50,962 nt of DNA from JBKDZR01 sp047971485 (GTDB lineage: Bacteria > Pseudomonadota > Alphaproteobacteria > Rhodobacterales > Rhodobacteraceae): NCBI GenBank assembly GCA_047971485.1, contig JBKDZR010000091.1:1-50962 (forward strand). The letters run 5' to 3'. A program made the translations under genes and the position numbers. A model generated the notes under the pieces. That model had not been told where the DNA came from. It saw only the letters and a list, made by a program, of their open reading frames with translations, and made no database searches. Position 1 is the stretch's first letter. Every line of letters starts with the position of its first letter. Positions 16,459 to 24,858 of this stretch are shown one piece after another.

Positions 16459-17508
16459 TCATGCCGTCCCACAAACCGGACAATCCCCCCGTCGTTTCAC
16501 CGCAATGATCCGGTTTTCCCCATAAAGCCCATCATAGATCATCAGCCGCCCGGCCAGCCCGGCCCCGGCCCCCGTCAGATGCTTGATCGCCTCGACCGCC
16601 ATCATCGTGCCGATCACACCGGGCAGGGGCCCGATCACCCCCGCCTCGGCACAGGCCGGCGCCAAGCCCGGGCCCGGAGCTTTGGGAAAGACACAGGCAA
16701 AACACGGCCCCCCATGGGCTGGATCATAGAGGCTGATCTGCCCTTCCCATTGCGCGATCGCCCCGGCAATCAGCGGCACACGGGCCGCCACACAGGCCCG
16801 GTTGACCAGATAGCGCGTGTCGAAATTGTCGCTGCCATCCAGCACCAGATCATAGTCCGCCACCAGATCCCCGGCGATGCCCTCATCCAGCCGGCGATTA
16901 TAGGGGCGGACGGTGATATGGGGGTTCAGGGCCTTCATCGCGCGCTCGGCGGAAAAGACCTTGGGCAAGCCAAGACGATCCTCGCCATGGATCACCTGAC
17001 GTTGCAGGTTCGAGGCGCTGACCGTGTCATCGTCGATCACCCCGATGGTGCCCACCCCGGCGGCGGCCAGATACTGCAGCATCGGCGCCCCCAGCCCGCC
17101 TGCGCCGACCACCAGCACACGCGCCCGTTTCAGCGCCCGCTGACCGGGGCCGCCCACCTCGCGCAGGACGATGTGGCGGGCGTAGCGGTCCAGCTCGGCC
17201 TCGGTCAGGGGGGCGTTCGGATCCTTGGCCGGGACCGCGACCACCGCCTGTGCTGCGATCCGGCCCCGCAACTGCCCGATCCAGCGCGAATAGGCCCAGA
17301 TCGCCAGCCCCAGTGCCCCAATGACCAGCCATTCCGCCGCCGAACCGCCCATCGTCCCCCGCAACGGGTGACCCGCCGGCAACAACACCAAAACCGCTAC
17401 AAAGGCCACATAGAGCAACCCGATGGTCGTCCAGCGCAGGGCCCGGGGGGTGCGCAGCACCCATCCCAGCGCCCACAGCCCCCCGGCCAGTGCCAGAAAC
17501 AGCAGCAT
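16459..17508 (-). CDS. HesA/MoeB/ThiF family E1-like protein with membrane-anchoring N-terminus
   Basis: This is a 349-residue protein. The first ~85 residues hold three hydrophobic segments (starting MLLFLALAGGLWALGWVL), predicted to anchor it in the inner membrane. The rest is an adenylating E1 domain: VLVVGAGGLGAPMLQYLAAA nucleotide site, IDDDTVSASNLQRQ, and DGSDNFDTRYLVN. Zinc cysteine pairs are in CFAC and CPVC near the end. MoeB/ThiF proteins activate small sulfur-carrier proteins for molybdopterin or thiamine. No MoaD or ThiS gene is close, so the partner is unknown. The start overlaps the dut stop by one base. Confidence 0.85.
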   Translation of the reverse strand: MLLFLALAGGLWALGWVLRTPRALRWTTIGLLYVAFVAVLVLLPAGHPLRGTMGGSAAEWLVIGALGLAIWAYSRWIGQLRGRIAAQAVVAVPAKDPNAPLTEAELDRYARHIVLREVGGPGQRALKRARVLVVGAGGLGAPMLQYLAAAGVGTIGVIDDDTVSASNLQRQVIHGEDRLGLPKVFSAERAMKALNPHITVRPYNRRLDEGIAGDLVADYDLVLDGSDNFDTRYLVNRACVAARVPLIAGAIAQWEGQISLYDPAHGGPCFACVFPKAPGPGLAPACAEAGVIGPLPGVIGTMMAVEAIKHLTGAGAGLAGRLMIYDGLYGENRIIAVKRRGDCPVCGTA

Positions 17509-17978
17509 CAGCCGCTCCCGGTGGACCCGAAACCGCCCTCGCCGCGTGCCGTATCATTCACGACATCATCCATGCGAAAGACGGCCCGCAGCACCGGGGC
17601 CAGCACCATCTGGGCGATCCGGTCACCATGGGCGATGGTATAGGTCTCTTGCCCGGCATTCTGAATGACCACCTGCAAGGGGCCACGATAATCGCAGTCG
17701 ATCGTCCCCGGCGCATTGGGCATGGTGATCCCGTGACGCAGCGCCAACCCCGAGCGGGGACGGATCTGCACCTCATGCCCATCGGGGATTGCCATGCGCA
17801 AACCGGTGGGCACCAGCGCCCGCGCACCCGGCGCCAAGGTCAGGCCGGTGGCCCGGGTCTCGGGCGGAAAATTGGCACGCAGGTCGGCCCCGGCCGCCCC
17901 CACCGTGGCATAGACCGGCAGGCCCAGGGCGCGATCCGCCTCATCCGTCCACATGACAACGATTTCAGAGGTCTTCAT
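17508..17978 (-). CDS. dut: dUTP diphosphatase
   Basis: This is a 156-residue trimeric dUTPase that converts dUTP to dUMP, keeping uracil out of DNA and feeding dTMP synthesis. The five motifs are visible: AGADLRAN, RPRSGLALRHGI, GTIDCDYRGPL, GDRIAQMVL, and the C-terminal GEGGFGSTG arm. The start at 17978 overlaps the coaBC stop as ATGA. The gene order coaBC-dut matches many proteobacteria. Confidence 0.97.
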   Translation of the reverse strand: MKTSEIVVMWTDEADRALGLPVYATVGAAGADLRANFPPETRATGLTLAPGARALVPTGLRMAIPDGHEVQIRPRSGLALRHGITMPNAPGTIDCDYRGPLQVVIQNAGQETYTIAHGDRIAQMVLAPVLRAVFRMDDVVNDTARGEGGFGSTGSG

Positions 17979-19171
17979 GCCAGCTGCTCCGCTATGCGCG
18001 CGGCCAGCCGCGTGGCCACCGCCGTCTTGTCCATGCGCGGCCACTCCTCGGGCCCCGCCTCGGTGATCAGGGTCACCGCGTTTTCCGTACCGCCCATGAT
18101 GCCCGTACCCGGGGAGACATCATTGGCAACGATCCAGTCACAGCCCTTGCGCGCGCGTTTTTCCGTGGCATGGCGCAGCACATCCTGGGTTTCAGCGGCA
18201 AAGCCCACCACCAGGGCCGGACGGCCCGCCTGCATCTGCGCCACCGAGGCCAGGATGTCGGGATTCTCGGCCAAATGCAGGGCCGGCACCGCACCGCTGG
18301 CATCTTTCTTGATCTTCTGGTCCGAGGCCCCCGTCACGTGCCAATCAGCCACGGCGGCGGCAAAAACGGCGGCATCGGCGGGCAGGGCGGCCTGCACGGC
18401 GGCCAGCATCTCGGCAGCAGTTTCCACCGGGATCACCTGCACACCGGCGGGCGGCGCCACGCTGGCCGGCCCGGTGACAAAGCTGACCCGGGCCCCCAGC
18501 GCCGCCAGTTCCGCCGCAATCGCCGTGCCCTGCGCCCCGGAGGACCGGTTGGCAATGTAGCGCACCGGATCAATGGGTTCATGGGTCGGCCCGGAGGTGA
18601 CGATCACATGACGCCCAACCAGCGGCCCTTCGGCCAGCAGGGCGGCGGTGGCGGCCAGAATGGCCTCGGGTTCCGCCATGCGGCCCGGGCCGAATTCACC
18701 ACAGGCCATCTCACCCGCATCCGGGCCGACCAGGGCGATACCATCGCCGCGCAGCATGGCCAGATTGCGTTGGGTCGCCGGGTGGTGCCACATGCGAACG
18801 TTCATCGCCGGGGCAATCAGCACCCGCTTGTCCGTGGCCATCAGCAGGGTCGAGGCCATGTCATCGGCATGTCCGCCAGCCATCTTGGCCATCAGATCCG
18901 CCGTCGCCGGGGCGACAACCACCAGATCGGCGGCGCGGGACAGCTGAATATGGCCCATCTCGGCCTCATCGGTCAGATCGAAGAGATCACGATAGACCTT
19001 ATGCCCGGCCAGCGCCGAGAGTGTCATCGGGGTGACGAACTGTTCCGCCGCACCGGTCAGGACCGGCGTCACCGAGGCACCGGCCTTGCGATAGCGGCGC
19101 GCCAGATCCAGCGCCTTGTACGCCGCGATCCCGCCCCCGACGATCAGAAGTATGCGTTTGCCAGCCAGCAT
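17975..19171 (-). CDS. coaBC: Bifunctional phosphopantothenoylcysteine decarboxylase / phosphopantothenate-cysteine ligase
   Basis: This is a 398-residue fusion enzyme for two steps of coenzyme A synthesis. The N-terminal flavin-dependent CoaC domain shows ILLIVGGGIAAYK, APAMNVRMWHHPAT and GEMACGEFGPGRM with the active cysteine. The C-terminal CoaB domain shows GPTHEPIDPVRYIANRSSG, AAVADWHV and the lysine motif DQKIKKD. ATG at 19171 is preceded by GGAGGG; an upstream in-frame ATG at 19192 lacks support. The 266-bp gap to rpoH upstream holds no gene that I can see. Confidence 0.97.
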   Translation of the reverse strand: MLAGKRILLIVGGGIAAYKALDLARRYRKAGASVTPVLTGAAEQFVTPMTLSALAGHKVYRDLFDLTDEAEMGHIQLSRAADLVVVAPATADLMAKMAGGHADDMASTLLMATDKRVLIAPAMNVRMWHHPATQRNLAMLRGDGIALVGPDAGEMACGEFGPGRMAEPEAILAATAALLAEGPLVGRHVIVTSGPTHEPIDPVRYIANRSSGAQGTAIAAELAALGARVSFVTGPASVAPPAGVQVIPVETAAEMLAAVQAALPADAAVFAAAVADWHVTGASDQKIKKDASGAVPALHLAENPDILASVAQMQAGRPALVVGFAAETQDVLRHATEKRARKGCDWIVANDVSPGTGIMGGTENAVTLITEAGPEEWPRMDKTAVATRLAARIAEQLA

Positions 19172-19437
19172 GATGCGCCCTCCGCCGATCACTGCTTAGG
19201 CCGGGGGCTGGGTGAACTCAACCATCCAGGGACGGAAAGCCCGAGAAAGGCCAAAGGACGGCCCGTTGCGCCGCCCGGCCGTTCAGATGACGATCCCATC
19301 AGACCCGGCCACAGATCGGCAGGCCACATCATGTTATCCCATGACCGGATCGGGTGCGCCCCGAACAGGCCGCTGAAGGCCCCGCGCCGCAATGGGCGCC
19401 GCCGGATCCCCATCCCGGGAAACGGCCCCCTTTGCGA

Positions 19438-20316
19438 TCACGCCAGCAACCCGCGCACCTCGGCGGATTGCTGATCCAGGCTGCCCCGCATCTTGGCAAA
19501 GGCCGCTGCCTCCAGCTGACGCACCCGTTCCTTGCTGAGCCCCAGTTCCCGGCCCAGGCTGTCCAGCGTCCGCGGCGCGCCCCGCAACTTGCGTTCAACG
19601 ATGATAAAGCGCTCCCGCTCGGTCAGTCCGCGCAGGGCCACGGCCAGCCAGTCGCGCAGCTTGCCCATGTCGCGCGCCTCGGCCACCGTTTCATCGGCCG
19701 GGGCACTGTCATCTTCCAGCAGCTCGATCCATTCGCGCCCCTCACCATCCGCAGCCTGCACCGCGTTCAGCGAATAGTCGCTGCCCGACAGCCGGCCCTC
19801 CATCATTTCGACATCGCGCAGGGGCACCCCCACCTCCTGGGCGATCCTCTGGCGCATCTGATGCCCGTCCAGCACCTCGCCACGCGCTGCCGCCTCGCGG
19901 TCCAGCTGCGCCTGCACCCGGCGCAGGTTGAAGAACAACGCTTTCTGCGATGAGGTCGATCCCGTCCGCACCAACGACCAGTTGCGCATCACGTAATCCT
20001 GGATCGAGGCCTTGATCCACCAGACCGCATAGGTCGAAAAACGCACCCCGCGATCCGGGTCGAACCGGTCGGCGGCCTTCATGAGGCCCAGCCCGGCCTC
20101 CTGGATCAGGTCATTCATCGGTGTGCCATAGCGGCGAAACCTGGCCGCCATGGCGATGGCCAGGCGCATATAGGCAGTGATCAGCCGGTGCAGCGCGGCC
20201 TCATCGCGGCGGTCACGCCAGGCATAGGCCAGTTGCAACTCGGTTTCCGCGTCCAGCAACTCGGCCCGCCTGGCGGTGCGCGAAAGGGATTGTTCGCGGT
20301 CGTGTTCGGATGCCAT
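19438..20316 (-). CDS. rpoH: RNA polymerase sigma-32 type factor (RpoHII-like)
   Basis: This is a 292-residue sigma-70-family factor. Region 2 is clear (AYMRLAIAMAARF, DLIQEAGLGLMKAADRFDP, FSTYAVWWIKASIQDYVMRN). The RpoH box reads SSQKALFFNLRR, and region 4 gives LTERERFIIVERKL and GLSKERVRQLEAAAFAKM. Rhodobacterales usually carry two RpoH paralogues; the SSQKALFFNLRR form resembles RpoHII, which supports responses to singlet oxygen and heat, but that choice is from memory. GGGGAGT precedes the start. It is divergent from cobU. Confidence 0.9.
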   Translation of the reverse strand: MASEHDREQSLSRTARRAELLDAETELQLAYAWRDRRDEAALHRLITAYMRLAIAMAARFRRYGTPMNDLIQEAGLGLMKAADRFDPDRGVRFSTYAVWWIKASIQDYVMRNWSLVRTGSTSSQKALFFNLRRVQAQLDREAAARGEVLDGHQMRQRIAQEVGVPLRDVEMMEGRLSGSDYSLNAVQAADGEGREWIELLEDDSAPADETVAEARDMGKLRDWLAVALRGLTERERFIIVERKLRGAPRTLDSLGRELGLSKERVRQLEAAAFAKMRGSLDQQSAEVRGLLA

Positions 20317-20392
20317 AGTCAGTACTCCCCGGTCTTCGCGGCAGAAGGCCTGTTGACTGAATGCTCACCTCAACCCCGATCCGGTGTCCGCC

Positions 20393-20938
20393 ATGCCCCC
20401 CACTGCCTTGCCTTCGCTCAGCCTGATCCTGGGCGGTGCCGCCTCTGGCAAATCGGCCTTCGCCGAAGGCCTTGTTCTGGGAAGCGGCCTGGACCCGGTC
20501 TATGTTGCTACATCTCAAGCCCTCGATGCCGAGATGCGCAATAAAATTTTCCGTCATCAAACGTTACGGGGCGACCGCTGGCAGACGGTCGAGGCCCCTT
20601 TTGACCTGTCCCCTGCCATTGCGGGGGCCCGGCACGGCCAGGCGCTGCTGATCGATTGCCTGACCATGTGGCTGACCAACCACCTGCTGGCCGAGCACGA
20701 TCTGCCCGCCCGGATCCAGGACCTGCTGGCAGATCTGGACCGGGCCCGGGTCCCCGTCGTCCTGGTCTCGAATGAGGTCGGTCACGGCATCGTGCCGGAG
20801 AATGCCCTGGCCCGGCGCTTTCGCGAGGCTCAGGGCCGGCTCAATCAGGCTATCGCCGCGCAGGCCGATCTGGCCGTGGCGGTGATGGCCGGGCTGCCGC
20901 TGGTGCTGAAGGGCACGCTGCCGGAGGCTGCGGCATGA
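20393..20938 (+). CDS. cobU: Adenosylcobinamide kinase / adenosylcobinamide-phosphate guanylyltransferase
   Basis: This is about 181 residues. In late cobalamin synthesis it phosphorylates adenosylcobinamide and then attaches GMP. The P-loop is LILGGAASGKSAFAEG near residue 10; the family motif DCLTMWLTNHL and VSNEVGHGIVPENALARRFR follow. It is also called CobP in aerobic-pathway organisms. The start could be GTG at 20384 or ATG at 20393; neither has a strong ribosome-binding site and the ATG is chosen. It overlaps the next gene by ATGA. Confidence 0.95.
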   Translation: MPPTALPSLSLILGGAASGKSAFAEGLVLGSGLDPVYVATSQALDAEMRNKIFRHQTLRGDRWQTVEAPFDLSPAIAGARHGQALLIDCLTMWLTNHLLAEHDLPARIQDLLADLDRARVPVVLVSNEVGHGIVPENALARRFREAQGRLNQAIAAQADLAVAVMAGLPLVLKGTLPEAAA

Positions 20939-21507
20939 ACATCTGGTGGATCCGCCATGGCCCGACCCATGCCAAAACGATGATCGGCTGGACAGACCTG
21001 CCCGCCGATCTGTCCGACACCGCGCAGCTGGCCCGGCTGGCAGCCTATCTGCCCACGGACGCGCCGATCCTGTCCTCCGATCTGCACCGCGCCCGGGCCA
21101 CGGCAGATGCGATCGGCGACGGCCGGCGACGGCTGCCCCACCGACCCGGCCTGCGCGAGATCCACTTCGGCGCCTGGGAGAACCTGAACGCCGCCCAGGT
21201 CGAGGCCATGGATGCCGATCTGTCCCGCGCCTTCTGGAGCACCCCCGGCCCCCATGCCCCCCCGGGCGGCGAAAGCTGGGATGCCCTGCGCGCGCGGGTG
21301 GCGGACGACGTGGCGCATCTGGGCACGCTGGGCCATACGGATCTGATTGTCGTGGCCCATTTCGGCGTGATTCTCAGCCAGATCCAGCAAGCCCTGGGCC
21401 TGAGTGCCGCCGAAGCCATGGGCCATCATGTGGACTGTCTGTCGGTGACCCGGATCCGCTATGCCCCCGGCCCCTGCACCGCGCTGGAGATCAACCATCA
21501 CCCGTGA
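20935..21507 (+). CDS. Histidine phosphatase family protein (CobC-like, probable alpha-ribazole phosphatase)
   Basis: This is a 190-residue phosphoglycerate-mutase-fold phosphatase. The catalytic phospho-histidine motif is IRHGPTHAK at the N-terminus (RHG), followed by SSDLHRARATA, LREIHFGAWEN and the second histidine in VVAHFGVI. Co-translation with cobU suggests it removes the phosphate of alpha-ribazole-5-phosphate (or the final cobalamin phosphate). The specific substrate rests on context only. Confidence 0.85.
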   Translation: MNIWWIRHGPTHAKTMIGWTDLPADLSDTAQLARLAAYLPTDAPILSSDLHRARATADAIGDGRRRLPHRPGLREIHFGAWENLNAAQVEAMDADLSRAFWSTPGPHAPPGGESWDALRARVADDVAHLGTLGHTDLIVVAHFGVILSQIQQALGLSAAEAMGHHVDCLSVTRIRYAPGPCTALEINHHP

Positions 21508-21579
21508 AGGGCGGGGCCCGGGCCTTTTGGCCAAGGCCTCCCGGCCCTGCCTGACCCCCGACCTCGCCCTGAGCCGCCA

Positions 21580-21594
21580 TTAACCTTTTCTCAA
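21580..21594 (+). promoter_or_regulatory. CtrA-like box upstream of comM
   Basis: TTAA (21580-21583), seven bases (CCTTTTC), then TCAA (21591-21594) matches the CtrA consensus TTAA-N7-TTAA at seven of eight positions. It lies 43 bp before the comM start. CtrA is reported to control competence-type genes including comM in Rhodobacter capsulatus. Suggestive, unproven. Confidence 0.35.
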
Positions 21595-21636
21595 CCACGT
21601 CGGCGCAGTGTGGGCCGGTTCAAGGAAAGGACGGCC

Positions 21637-23163
21637 ATGATCGCGCGCGCCTTCACCGTAGCCTATGAGGGAATCGACGCGCGCCTGGTCGAGGTGCAAT
21701 GCGCCGTCACCCCCGGCCTGCCCGCCTTTTCCATCGTCGGACTGCCCGACAAGGCGGTTAGCGAAGCGCGGGATCGGGTGCGCACGGCGCTGACCTCCAT
21801 GGCCATCGCGCTGCCCTCGAAACGGATCACCATCAACCTGGCCCCGGCGGATCTGCCCAAGGAAGGCGCGCATTTCGACCTGGCCATCGCCTTGGCGCTG
21901 CTGGCCGCGCTGGACATCCTGACGGCCGAGGAAATCGCCGAAAGCATCGCCATCGGCGAAATGTCCCTGGACGGCACGCTGCAACCCGTGGCCGGCGCCT
22001 TGCCCGCCGCGATCACCGCCGCGACGGAACGCAAGACCCTGCTCTGCCCCAGCGCTTGCGGGGCCGAGGCCGCCTGGGTCGGCGATGCCAGTGTCATCGG
22101 CGCCACCACCTTGGGCGAACTGGTGCGTCACTTCACCGGCCAGACCCCCCTGCCCGAGGCCCGCCCCGGCGAGGTGACCGATATCGCCCCGGGCGGCGAT
22201 CTGCGCGACGTCAAAGGCCAGGAACGGGCCAAACGGGCGCTTGAGATTGCCGCTGCCGGGCGCCACCATCTGCTGCTGACCGGGCCGCCGGGATCGGGGA
22301 AATCCATGCTGGCCGCGCGGCTGGCCGGCATTCTGCCGCCCCTCAGCCCGGCCGAGGCACTGGAAACCTCCATGATCCATTCGTTGGCCGGGCTGCTGGA
22401 CGAAGGCGGCATTTCCCGGCGGCGCCCGTTCCGGCGGCCCCACCATACCGCGTCGGTCGCCTCGATCGTCGGCGGGGGGCGCGGGGCCAAACCCGGTGAG
22501 ATCAGCCTGGCCCATAACGGGGTGCTGTTCCTTGACGAATTGCCGGAATTTCCACGTTCGGTCCTGGAAACCCTGCGCCAGCCGATTGAAACCGGCGATG
22601 TCGTGGTTTCACGCGCCAACGCCCATGTGCGCTATCCCTGCCGTTTCCTGCTGATCGCCGCCGCCAATCCCTGCCGCTGCGGCCACCTGGCCGATCCCGG
22701 CCGGGCCTGCGGGCGCGCGCCACTGTGCGGCAGCGACTATCTGGGGCGCATCTCCGGGCCGCTCATGGATCGGTTCGACATGCGGGTTGAACTGCCGGCG
22801 GTCTCCCTGACCGATCTCGACCTGCCCGCCAGCGGCGAGACCAGCGCCGAAGTCGCCCAGCGGGTTGCCACCGCGCGCGCGGTGCAGGCGGCCCGGTTCA
22901 AGGACATGGGCGACCTGCGGGTCAATGCCGATGCCGAAGGGGCAACCCTCGATCAGATCGCCCGCCCGGATGACGCCGCGCGCGCCGTTCTGGTCCGTGC
23001 GGCCGAACGCTTCGGCCTGAGCGCACGGGGCTATCACCGGGTACTGCGGGTGGCCCGCACCATCGCCGATCTGGCCGGCGCCGAGGGGATCGGCCGCGCC
23101 CATGTCGCCGAGGCCCTGGCCTACCGCGCGCCCCAAGACACCCCCGTGCGACTGGCCAGTTGA
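21637..23163 (+). CDS. comM: ComM/YifB family AAA ATPase (Mg chelatase-like)
   Basis: This is a 508-residue protein. The N-terminal ChlI-type domain reads CAVTPGLPAFSIVGLPDKAV. The AAA core has Walker A GPPGSGKSML near residue 215 and Walker B LFLDELPEF, with a four-cysteine zinc-like set further on (NPCRCGHL...CGRAPLCG). The C-terminal Mg chelatase-like domain follows. In naturally competent bacteria ComM is a hexameric branch-migration helicase that helps integrate incoming DNA. The start at 21637 follows AAGGAAAGGACGGCC. It is a single-gene unit. Confidence 0.94.
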   Translation: MIARAFTVAYEGIDARLVEVQCAVTPGLPAFSIVGLPDKAVSEARDRVRTALTSMAIALPSKRITINLAPADLPKEGAHFDLAIALALLAALDILTAEEIAESIAIGEMSLDGTLQPVAGALPAAITAATERKTLLCPSACGAEAAWVGDASVIGATTLGELVRHFTGQTPLPEARPGEVTDIAPGGDLRDVKGQERAKRALEIAAAGRHHLLLTGPPGSGKSMLAARLAGILPPLSPAEALETSMIHSLAGLLDEGGISRRRPFRRPHHTASVASIVGGGRGAKPGEISLAHNGVLFLDELPEFPRSVLETLRQPIETGDVVVSRANAHVRYPCRFLLIAAANPCRCGHLADPGRACGRAPLCGSDYLGRISGPLMDRFDMRVELPAVSLTDLDLPASGETSAEVAQRVATARAVQAARFKDMGDLRVNADAEGATLDQIARPDDAARAVLVRAAERFGLSARGYHRVLRVARTIADLAGAEGIGRAHVAEALAYRAPQDTPVRLAS

Positions 23164-23362
23164 CGAGCCGTCACAGGGATCGACTGTCTTGCAGACAGAA
23201 ATCATGGCAGACAAAGCGACAGTTGGCCCTGAGCAGATATTCGCGGCTTCGCCCACGAATGCCTGCTCAGGTTTCCTTGTTCCGCGCCGGGCGATCAGTG
23301 TCAGAAAGGCCTCGAACCGGACCCGCTGTCGGCAAGCCTCCCCGTTCCCAAGGCCCCCGGCA

Positions 23363-24301
23363 TCAGCTGGCGCGACGGGCCTCGATCGCTTCCCAGATCA
23401 GGCTGGTCACGTTGCGGCCGTCAAAGCGTTCCAGTTCCTGCAAACCGGTGGGCGAGGTGACGTTGATCTCGGTCAGGTAGTCGCCGATCACGTCGATCCC
23501 GACGAAGATTTGCCCGTGCTGTTTCAGCGTCGGGCCGATGGCTGCACAGATTTCCAGATCGCGCGCAGTCAGCTCCGTCTTCTCGGCGCGCCCGCCCACG
23601 TGCATGTTGGACCGTGTCTCGCCACTGGCCGGTACCCGGTTGATCGCCCCCACCGGTTCGCCATCGACCAGGATGATGCGCTTGTCGCCCTTGGCCACCT
23701 GGGGCAGGAATTTCTGGGCGATCAGCGGCTCGCGGTTGATGCCCGAAAACAGTTCATACAGCGAGTTCAGGTTGCTGTCGCCATGGCCCAGCTTGAACAC
23801 CCCCGCACCGCCATTGCCGTAAAGCGGCTTGAGGATCATATCGCCATGGCGGTCCTTGAAGGCGCGCAATTCGGCCAGATCGCGGGTGATCAGCGTCGGC
23901 GGCGTCAAATCCGGGAAGCGCAGAACCAGCAGTTTTTCCGGGAAATTCCGCACCCAGAACGGATCATTGACCACCAATGTGGATGGATGCACGTGATCCA
24001 GCAGCAGCGTGGTGGTGATATAGCCCATGTCGAAGGGCGGATCCTGGCGCAGCCAGATCACATCGAGCGCCGCCAGATCCAGTGTTTCCTCGGGCTCCAG
24101 GATCGCCGGGGCCGCCTTGACCCGCTGGACGGTGAAGCGCTGGCCACGGGCAGTCAGCCGGCCCTCATTCCAGGCCAGCCGATCGGGGGTGTAGAAGAAC
24201 ATCTCATGGCCACGGGCCTGGGCCTCTTCGGCCAGGCGGAAGGTGCTGTCGGCGTCGATATTCACCGACTGGATCGGATCCATCTGGAAGGCGATTTTCA
24301 T
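23363..24301 (-). CDS. gshB: Glutathione synthetase
   Basis: This is a 312-residue ATP-grasp enzyme that joins gamma-glutamylcysteine and glycine. It begins with MKIAFQMDPIQSVNIDADST, the family N-terminus. Typical blocks are RQDPPFDMGYITTT, ILKPLYGNGGAGVFKL, the Arg/His-rich NRVPASGETRSNMHVGG, and FVGIDVIGDYLTEINVTSPTG, which holds the metal ligands. It lies downstream of rsmI and yraN on the same strand after a 206-bp gap. The 199-bp convergent gap to comM has only a small CTGTC-TTGCA-GACAG hairpin. Confidence 0.97.
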   Translation of the reverse strand: MKIAFQMDPIQSVNIDADSTFRLAEEAQARGHEMFFYTPDRLAWNEGRLTARGQRFTVQRVKAAPAILEPEETLDLAALDVIWLRQDPPFDMGYITTTLLLDHVHPSTLVVNDPFWVRNFPEKLLVLRFPDLTPPTLITRDLAELRAFKDRHGDMILKPLYGNGGAGVFKLGHGDSNLNSLYELFSGINREPLIAQKFLPQVAKGDKRIILVDGEPVGAINRVPASGETRSNMHVGGRAEKTELTARDLEICAAIGPTLKQHGQIFVGIDVIGDYLTEINVTSPTGLQELERFDGRNVTSLIWEAIEARRAS

Positions 24302-24409
24302 GGCTGGCCCTTTCGAAACATCCCCCTTCCTTCGCGCAAAGTGAAAGGGAGATCAATGTGTGGCATGTGGAAGCGCAGATCACTTTGACAGGCGCTCAGT
24401 CCAGCCATG

Positions 24410-24437
24410 CATGCCGGAGCGGCATTCCCCCGGCATG
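24410..24437. repeat. Inverted repeat between yraN and gshB
   Basis: CATGCCGG (24410-24417) and CCGGCATG (24430-24437) form a perfect 8-bp dyad with a 12-base centre. It lies about 110 bp upstream of the gshB start and 70 bp past the yraN stop. Without a T-run it could be a weak terminator or a regulator site. Confidence 0.6.
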
Positions 24438-24507
24438 TATATGCAAGGGACCCCTCCCCGATGACCGGGGCTGCACCTCATGCGGCAGAGCCCCCAGCAG
24501 GTGCGCT

Positions 24508-24858
24508 TTACACAAACGCATCCCGCAGCAGTTCCACCCGCCCCATGGGATCGACCAGCGCCACATCCAGCGCGCACTCGGTATCCTGGCTCAGGCCTTC
24601 TGCCGCCAGATAGCCCGCTGCCGCCGCCATCAGACGGGCGGCCTTGGCCCGGTTCACCCGGGCCGCCGCAGTGGCATGGTCGCGGGCATATTTGACCTCG
24701 ACAAAGACCAGCTTACCCGCCTTTTCGGCGATGAAATCAATCTCGCCCGAGGGGCCGCGCCAGCGCCTGGCCCGTTCCCCATAGCCCAGATCAACATAGG
24801 CGCGGGCCACGGCCTCTTCGGCCGCGAGGCCCGCCTGATGGGATCCGTAGCCGGACAT
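24508..24858 (-). CDS. yraN: UPF0102 protein YraN
   Basis: This is a 116-residue protein of the YraN/UPF0102 family, which has a nuclease-like fold. The motif WRGPSGEIDFIAE followed by LVFVEVKYA resembles the PD-(D/E)XK catalytic core. Its cellular task is not established. The start overlaps the rsmI stop (TGATG), so the genes are translationally coupled. The arrangement rsmI, LpoA-like gene, yraN echoes the yraL-yraM-yraN cluster of E. coli. Confidence 0.92.
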   Translation of the reverse strand: MSGYGSHQAGLAAEEAVARAYVDLGYGERARRWRGPSGEIDFIAEKAGKLVFVEVKYARDHATAAARVNRAKAARLMAAAAGYLAAEGLSQDTECALDVALVDPMGRVELLRDAFV

